A stretch of 64,000 bases of DNA from assembly GCF_932294415.1 (NCBI RefSeq), contig NC_065541.1:53608290-53672289 (forward strand). The letters are read 5' to 3'. The DNA is from Quercus robur. Taxonomy: Eukaryota > Streptophyta > Magnoliopsida > Fagales > Fagaceae. Positions 59,260 through 64,000 of this stretch are shown here, in pieces; the stretch's first letter is position 1; every line of letters starts with the position of its first letter. The position numbers and the translations under genes were made by a program. Below the pieces are notes generated by a model. It had not been told where the DNA came from. It saw only the letters and a program-made list of their open reading frames with translations, and did no database searches.

Positions 59260-60959
59260 TTTTTTTTTTTTTTTTTTTTTTTTTTTTTGGTTAAAGAGGA
59301 GCTGCAATAAAATTAACTAGCCATAAACGGCGATGTTCTGGTTGAAAGCCTTAGAGTATACAATCCATTAGCATCCGCATTTAAAATATTACAAAAGTCA
59401 TCACTAGGCGGAGCATTAAGTACAACAAAATTTCCAGAGAAGGAGCAGCCAGCTCTAGCGAGATTATCGGCGCATTTATTTGCCTCTCTAAACACATGGG
59501 TGATCTTGACATGCTGGATTTGCTTCAGGAGGTACCTGCAGTCATTGAGCAGAGCAGCACATGAGTTATTAATATCTTTCTTAGACTGCACAAGGTTTAC
59601 AACAACTTGGGCATCTAATTCAACATGCAGGTGGTTAATACCAAGTTGGACTGCAAGCAACAGCCCATCCCTCAAGGCCCAAAATTCAGCAGCCACACTT
59701 GTAGCCAGCCCAATATTTCTCATGTATCCCATAACCCACTTCCCATTATGGTCACAGATGATACCGCCCCCACCAGCACTTCCCGGATTCCCCTGTGACG
59801 CCCCATCAGAGTTTAGCTTAAACCACCCTTGGTCTGGTTTGTTCCAGTAGATCTGATTTATAGTGCAATGCCTTAATTTATGCCTCCTACTCACGCAATA
59901 GAAGAACTCACGTGCAAGCTGGATGCACGTCAGGTGAAGGTTGGGATTGATAGGAGCATTTTCAAAGACTACGGTTCTATGCCTCCATAGCACCAAATCG
60001 CAAATGGAAATTGGATATTCCAGGGAATTCCATTAGCAAGGATATGGTTACTGCCAACACAGCTCTGCTTGATCTAGTCCAATGGATTTAACTGCAGAAA
60101 GTTAGAGAAAATCTGGGGCGTACCCAATTTCTTCCAAAATGTAAGAGCAAAGGAGCAATCTCTTAAGAGATGGATGATGGACTCCTCATGGCAATGACAA
60201 ATGGGGCATGTCGTGTGGCAGATGATGCCTCTATCTGCAAGTCTTCCGCACCGGTATACTATTGTGAAAGCAAAGCCAAATGAAATGTTGAATTTTTGGT
60301 AAGGTATCAATTTTCCACAGCCAGCCTCCGGAAAAGGCGATGCTGTTTGTTCCATCATCACGCGCCAGATCATACGCTGAGGCTGCACTGAACTCCCCAT
60401 TCTGTGAAAATTTCCATACTAGAGTGTCCTCTTTCTCACCAAACATTTGCATAGGTATAGCTAGGATTTTCTCCAACACTTCCTTTGGCAAAACAAATGA
60501 AAGTTTCTCCCAACACCATCTTCCTTCTTGAAACACATTTGCAATTGTTAGCTCAAGGTCAGATTGAGTGAGCGGGCCTTCAATCAGTTCCCTTACTGAA
60601 TCTCCTTTTATCCATTTACTTCCCCAAAAGAGAAGCTTTGATTTGGTGCCAGCAATCCAACCAACCCCTTTTTCAAAAACAGGAAAGCCCGCCTTGATGG
60701 CAGACCATACAGAGGAGCAAGGAAGCTTTTCAGGATCTTTGGAACTTCTTCTTGTCCGTGAGCAATATTTATTCAGAATAATTTTTGTCCATAGCGCATC
60801 CTTTTCATGGTAAAGTCTCCAGTTGAGCTTAGCAAGGAGAGCGATATTTTTTGCTCTCGCTTGTTGTATGCCGAGACCACCTTCCTCCTTTGGCATGATA
60901 ATCTTGTTCCAGCCAACAAGATGAAGTTTTTTCTTTTCTACGGTAGAGCCCCATAGAAA
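59260..60959 (-). mobile_element. 5'-truncated LINE, minus strand (zf-RVT and RNase H)
   Basis: The minus strand begins within the FLWGSTVEKKKLHLVGWNKI part of ORF2, continues MPKEEGGLGIQQARAKNIAL (60896 downwards), the zinc-binding region (CPICHCHEESIIHLLRDC) and RNase H (WFKLNSDGASQGNPGSAGGG, AEFWALRDGLLLA, ELDAQVVVNLV, FREANKCADNLARAG; 59996-59313). The tail is the T run at 59261-59288. GTCCTTGTTTTT occurs at the left (59253-59264) and right (60960-60971) and is a likely target duplication merging with the tail. Frameshifts near 60231 and 60000-60074 break the frame. It is a different subfamily from the full-length element. Confidence 0.88.
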
Positions 60960-60971
60960 GTCCTTGTTTTT

Positions 60972-61727
60972 CCATTAGCAAACCAAACCTTGCATCTCAA
61001 CAAAATAGAATAGAACCCATATTTAGATTCTGCTTTGTCCCCCCTTAACCTCTTAACTTAAAAGAACATTCACATCAAGTGCTAAAAGCCTAAAATAGCT
61101 AAAATGCTATTCACCCCAAAAACACTAAAAAACTCACTATTGTTGCTAGATGGTAAATACAAAAAACGTTATTTAAATGAGAGAGAGAGAGAGAGAGAGG
61201 GAAAAGAAAGAATATTAAGTATATTGTAATGTGAAATGTTAAAATAGATAAAAAAAAAATTTTGCGTGGCTAAAAGCCTTTTCTTTCTTTTTTTTTTTTG
61301 TAAATTTAATGCGAATGCTTTACATTAAGTGGACCCAATTTGCACTAGAATCTAGATTCACTGCCGCCTTAAAGAATCTAACTGCAAAACTCCAAACAGG
61401 AAGTCTATATAATTCTTAAAATATAGGCATTTGATCTCCTACGAATTCTTAAATTTACAGAGATAAAATGGAAATGAAAAACAGATCATTTCAACAAATC
61501 TACTTGTCAACAAGAGAAAATGGAAAAGAAAATGGGCAGTAAAATCAACAAAACAAACAAAACCTCTTATAACTTGTGGGGGTACTTGGGGGGTCACTTT
61601 CCTGAATGCTTCAGTAATGAATATCAGCAAAGTACACAAACAAGGCTAGGATGCCAAAGCTCTTAATAATCTCATAATAACAATTACATTATCATCTAGT
61701 ACACAACACAATCATCTCATCTAGATA
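60972..61727. other. Intergenic and URM1 3' flank
   Basis: AT-rich; (GA)n at 61178-61199; probable URM1 3' UTR at its right end. No other gene. Confidence 0.6.
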
Positions 61728-62653
61728 CTATCCACCATGCAAGGTTGAGATGAAAACCACCACATCCTTCTCTTCTAGGGTTGTATCGAGCTGCCCACTT
61801 AGCTCCCAATCACAATCATTCACAAGGACAAGAACACCAGGTCTCCTGCAAGACAAACAAAACCTCTACATGTTTAATAAGGATGTTTATGATGATAGAT
61901 TGCATTAATTATCTTACTTAAAATCCTCTCCTTTCTCCAGGTACTCCCCTTTTTCACATCACTTATATTCATCACCCTAAAAGTGTTATTACCCATATCT
62001 ATTTCATAGCAAAATTATGGGGTAAACTACGGATCCTCAACAGACTACTCAAGGTCAGCAACATGTATTCTTTTCCGCCTCTCAAGTGACTCTCCCATTT
62101 CATTCATAACTACAATTTCATAGTTTTGGAGTGTATGTGCACACGCCCACCTTCAAGATTGAAATTTAGAAGCAAATTTAAACTTACACAGTATCTCCTT
62201 TCATGAACATTTCAGGCCTCTCCTTGATCAAATTGGTACGAACCCAACCGAGCAAATCTTTCATTATTAACTGCCAAGTGCAAAGATAAACACATTGAGT
62301 CTGCTCACATATCTCACACTTTAAGCTTTTAGGAAAGCATCTGTTAAAACTAGAAATTTACCTTTTCTGCACCCTTTGGCATATCAACATTGACATTATG
62401 GACCTTTACAGAGTCACAGAGAAGCTCTAATCCCCCGCTGCCAATAAAATTAACATTGCATCCATTCCAATGAGACATAAAGCGTAGACAAAGATTAAAA
62501 GCAACCAATCATGTACAAAGTTAAAAATTGGAACATGATAAGTAAATTGATGTCATAAAAGAACCTAAGACATGCCCATATGAACCTTTTAACTGAACAC
62601 ACTGCACTGCTACAGTACTTGCAAAATCCCAAATCTTACAAAACAAAATACCC

Positions 62654-62687
<34 letters not shown>

Positions 62688-63019
62688 GAGATTACAAATA
62701 TTGAAAATTTGGAGAATAAAGAAGTGGGTTTCGTTTATTATGCAACCTTTTTATCAGTAATCAATAAACACTTGACTGAGACAGTGAAAAACAGATTAAA
62801 GATCAAATTTTTATTGAACGCTAAACAAAAAAGGATTCATCTTGACAAATTCATGTTAACCTTAAAACTCTCAAACTTAAAAGCAGATTGAAACCAAAAA
62901 AAAAAAAAAAGAAAGAAAGAAGAAGAGAGAAGCAGTTGTTATTAAAGTCATATGCCCAAGTTTTGATGTAAGATTACAAGACAAAAGGAGCATTACCCGA
63001 ATTCGAGAGTGATTTGCAT
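61728..63019 (-). CDS. URM1: URM1, ubiquitin-related modifier / tRNA thiolation sulfur carrier, 99 aa
   Basis: Complete minus-strand gene with four exons: 63019-62997, 62437-62362, 62270-62188, 61845-61728; all GT-AG, in phase, TAG at 61730-61728. The protein begins [20 protein letters not shown], has [20 protein letters not shown] in the middle and ends DKD-like [14 protein letters not shown]. The C-terminal Gly-Gly, activated by the MOCS3/Uba4-type E1 as a thiocarboxylate, is intact. URM1 donates sulfur for 2-thiolation of cytosolic tRNA wobble uridines (Lys, Glu, Gln) and can be conjugated to proteins. Its length is the family norm. Intron 1 (62438-62996) contains a 26-nt T run at about 62659-62687; intron 3 holds an Au-SINE-like piece. 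Confidence 0.97.
62030..62145 (+). mobile_element. Au-SINE-like 3' fragment in URM1 intron 3
   Basis: GGATCCTCAACAGACTACTC and GGTCAGCAACATGTATTC match, in order, the block at 2543-2590 (AGATCCTCAACAGATTAG and GGTCAGCCACATGAATTC). It lies on the strand opposite to URM1. Confidence 0.5.
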
Positions 63020-63176
63020 TTTTTTGAATTTTCTCCTGTGTTGCAAAAATTAGAAACCCTAGAGAGAATGATATTTTTTGTATGGACGCGCCTTCTGTTT
63101 TGGCCTTGCTGTAGCGTAGGATCTAGTCAGATAACACGGCGTCGTTTCTCGACTCTGTCCCAAACTAAGTTCACTT

Positions 63177-63228
<52 letters not shown>
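63177..63228. repeat. (CT)n microsatellite upstream of URM1
   Basis: About 50 nt of perfect CT repeats 160-210 bp before the URM1 ATG, as read from the minus strand (GA)n in its promoter or leader. Confidence 0.95.
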
Positions 63229-63230
<2 letters not shown>

Positions 63231-63492
63231 CGTTATGGGATTTTTAAAAAGATAAATTGTCAATCTACCTTTTTTTTCTTCTTACAAATGGTTTTATAAT
63301 AATATTAATTTAATGAAAATTATTGAGTCGTATAATATTGTTTAATGTTTCACATAATATGTCCTATTCTCTCTCTCTCCATGTGATGTGATTTTAAAAA
63401 AAAAAAATGCAGTGTCAATCTAACCTTTTTTTCTTACAAATGGTTTTAATAATTAATTTAATGAAAATTATTAAGTCGTATAATATTGCTTA
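63220..63492. repeat. Tandem duplication of ~122 bp
   Basis: Copies at about 63220-63344 and 63371-63492 each go CTCTCTCC, TGTCAATCTA, CTTACAAATGGTTTTA, TTAATTTAATGAAAATTATT and AGTCGTATAATATTG. The second copy has lost or gained a few bases in the A and T runs. A (TA)n tract follows at 63498-63526. Confidence 0.85.
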
Positions 63493-63495
63493 GTC

Positions 63496-63529
<34 letters not shown>

Positions 63530-63599
63530 GCTAAAATACAAAACTGATCCTCTAACTTTTTTCAGATTTCATTTCAATCCTCTAACTTTGTGTTTATTT

Positions 63600-64000
63600 A
63601 TTTTGATGGTGTCTAAAAATGAGCTAACTCCATACTCGTCCATAGTGGTCGTCCAGAGAAGGAATAACAGAAAACGAGCTACTCGTCCTTGACATGCTTG
63701 TCCATAGAGGTTTTTGGACAAGTTCATCGCGCCAACTCTACAGCTTTTGGATGACCTTCCATCCATCATTGCTTATGACGAGCTCAATGACGGTTATAGA
63801 AAATAGGAGCATAAAATATAACCTCCATGGCAGTTATGGAGGTGTACTCCAAACTTTTCGAACTCCGTAAAGGTAGGGGAAGTTATTAAATAGATAACTG
63901 TTTCCTGAACCTATAAAAACACAAATCTCCGACAAACAAAGGTAAGTTTTTTCCCAGACACAATCCCTATAAGTTTGGAATTCCCTATTTCGGAATAAAA
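63600..64000 (+). mobile_element. LTR-like sequence running off the right edge
   Basis: The stretch carries many GACGAGCT / ACTCGTCC motifs, GTCCATAG repeats and then AACCTATAAAAACACAAATC, a TATA box at about 63920-63928 followed by R-like sequence, as in LTR retrotransposon U3-R regions. The left boundary and any internal region are not visible, so this is tentative. Confidence 0.4.

Overview
This is plant nuclear DNA: AT-rich, with spliced eukaryotic genes (GT-AG introns), long CT, TA and poly-T tracts, and a heavy load of plant transposable elements. The gene set (SPX-MFS vacuolar phosphate transporter, short LysM protein, plant-type GET3, URM1, SET-domain methyltransferase) is that of a dicot. 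The repeats resemble ones I associate with woody eudicots, possibly Fagaceae, but that is recollection, not proof.

Layout. 1-6.6 kb: a SET-domain lysine methyltransferase gene on the minus strand, ten coding exons (318 codons) visible and the 3' end beyond the left edge; its introns hold a SINE, an Au-SINE-like piece, a LINE scrap, a tandem duplication and a 22-nt G run. 6.6-17.2 kb: repeat-rich intergenic DNA with MITEs, a (CT)n(TA)n tract, a minisatellite, a DHHC zinc-finger gene scrap, a hAT-like element split by a solo LTR, a perfect 29-bp hairpin and a 740-bp foldback element. 17.3-17.6 kb: a complete single-exon gene for a 117-aa membrane-anchored LysM protein. 18-30 kb: more MITEs, a second solo LTR of the same family in the opposite orientation, and a LINE 3' fragment. 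30.5-41.1 kb: a complete ten-exon SPX-MFS (PHT5-type) gene of 701 codons, with a Stowaway-like MITE and a 5'-truncated LINE in one intron. 43.6-44.9 kb: a Mutator-like element with long terminal inverted repeats. 46.0-51.7 kb: a full-length L1-type LINE bounded by a perfect 11-bp target-site duplication; ORF1 is frameshifted and ORF2 carries three in-frame stops. 52.1-57.6 kb: a complete seven-exon GET3/ASNA1-type ATPase gene of 355 codons. 58.9 kb: tRNA-Leu(AAG). 59.3-61.0 kb: a truncated minus-strand LINE. 61.7-63.0 kb: URM1 on the minus strand, four exons, 99 codons. The right edge holds CT repeats, a tandem duplication and LTR-like sequence.

The host genes are unrelated housekeeping or nutrient genes that happen to be neighbours: SPX-MFS stores phosphate in the vacuole, GET3 delivers tail-anchored proteins to membranes, URM1 supplies sulfur for tRNA thiolation. 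There is no operon-like logic. I found no convincing undescribed gene system; the most informative novelties are structural: nested, datable insertions, a full-length LINE just upstream of GET3, an ORF1-ORF2 stop/start overlap in that LINE, and large hairpin-forming repeats.
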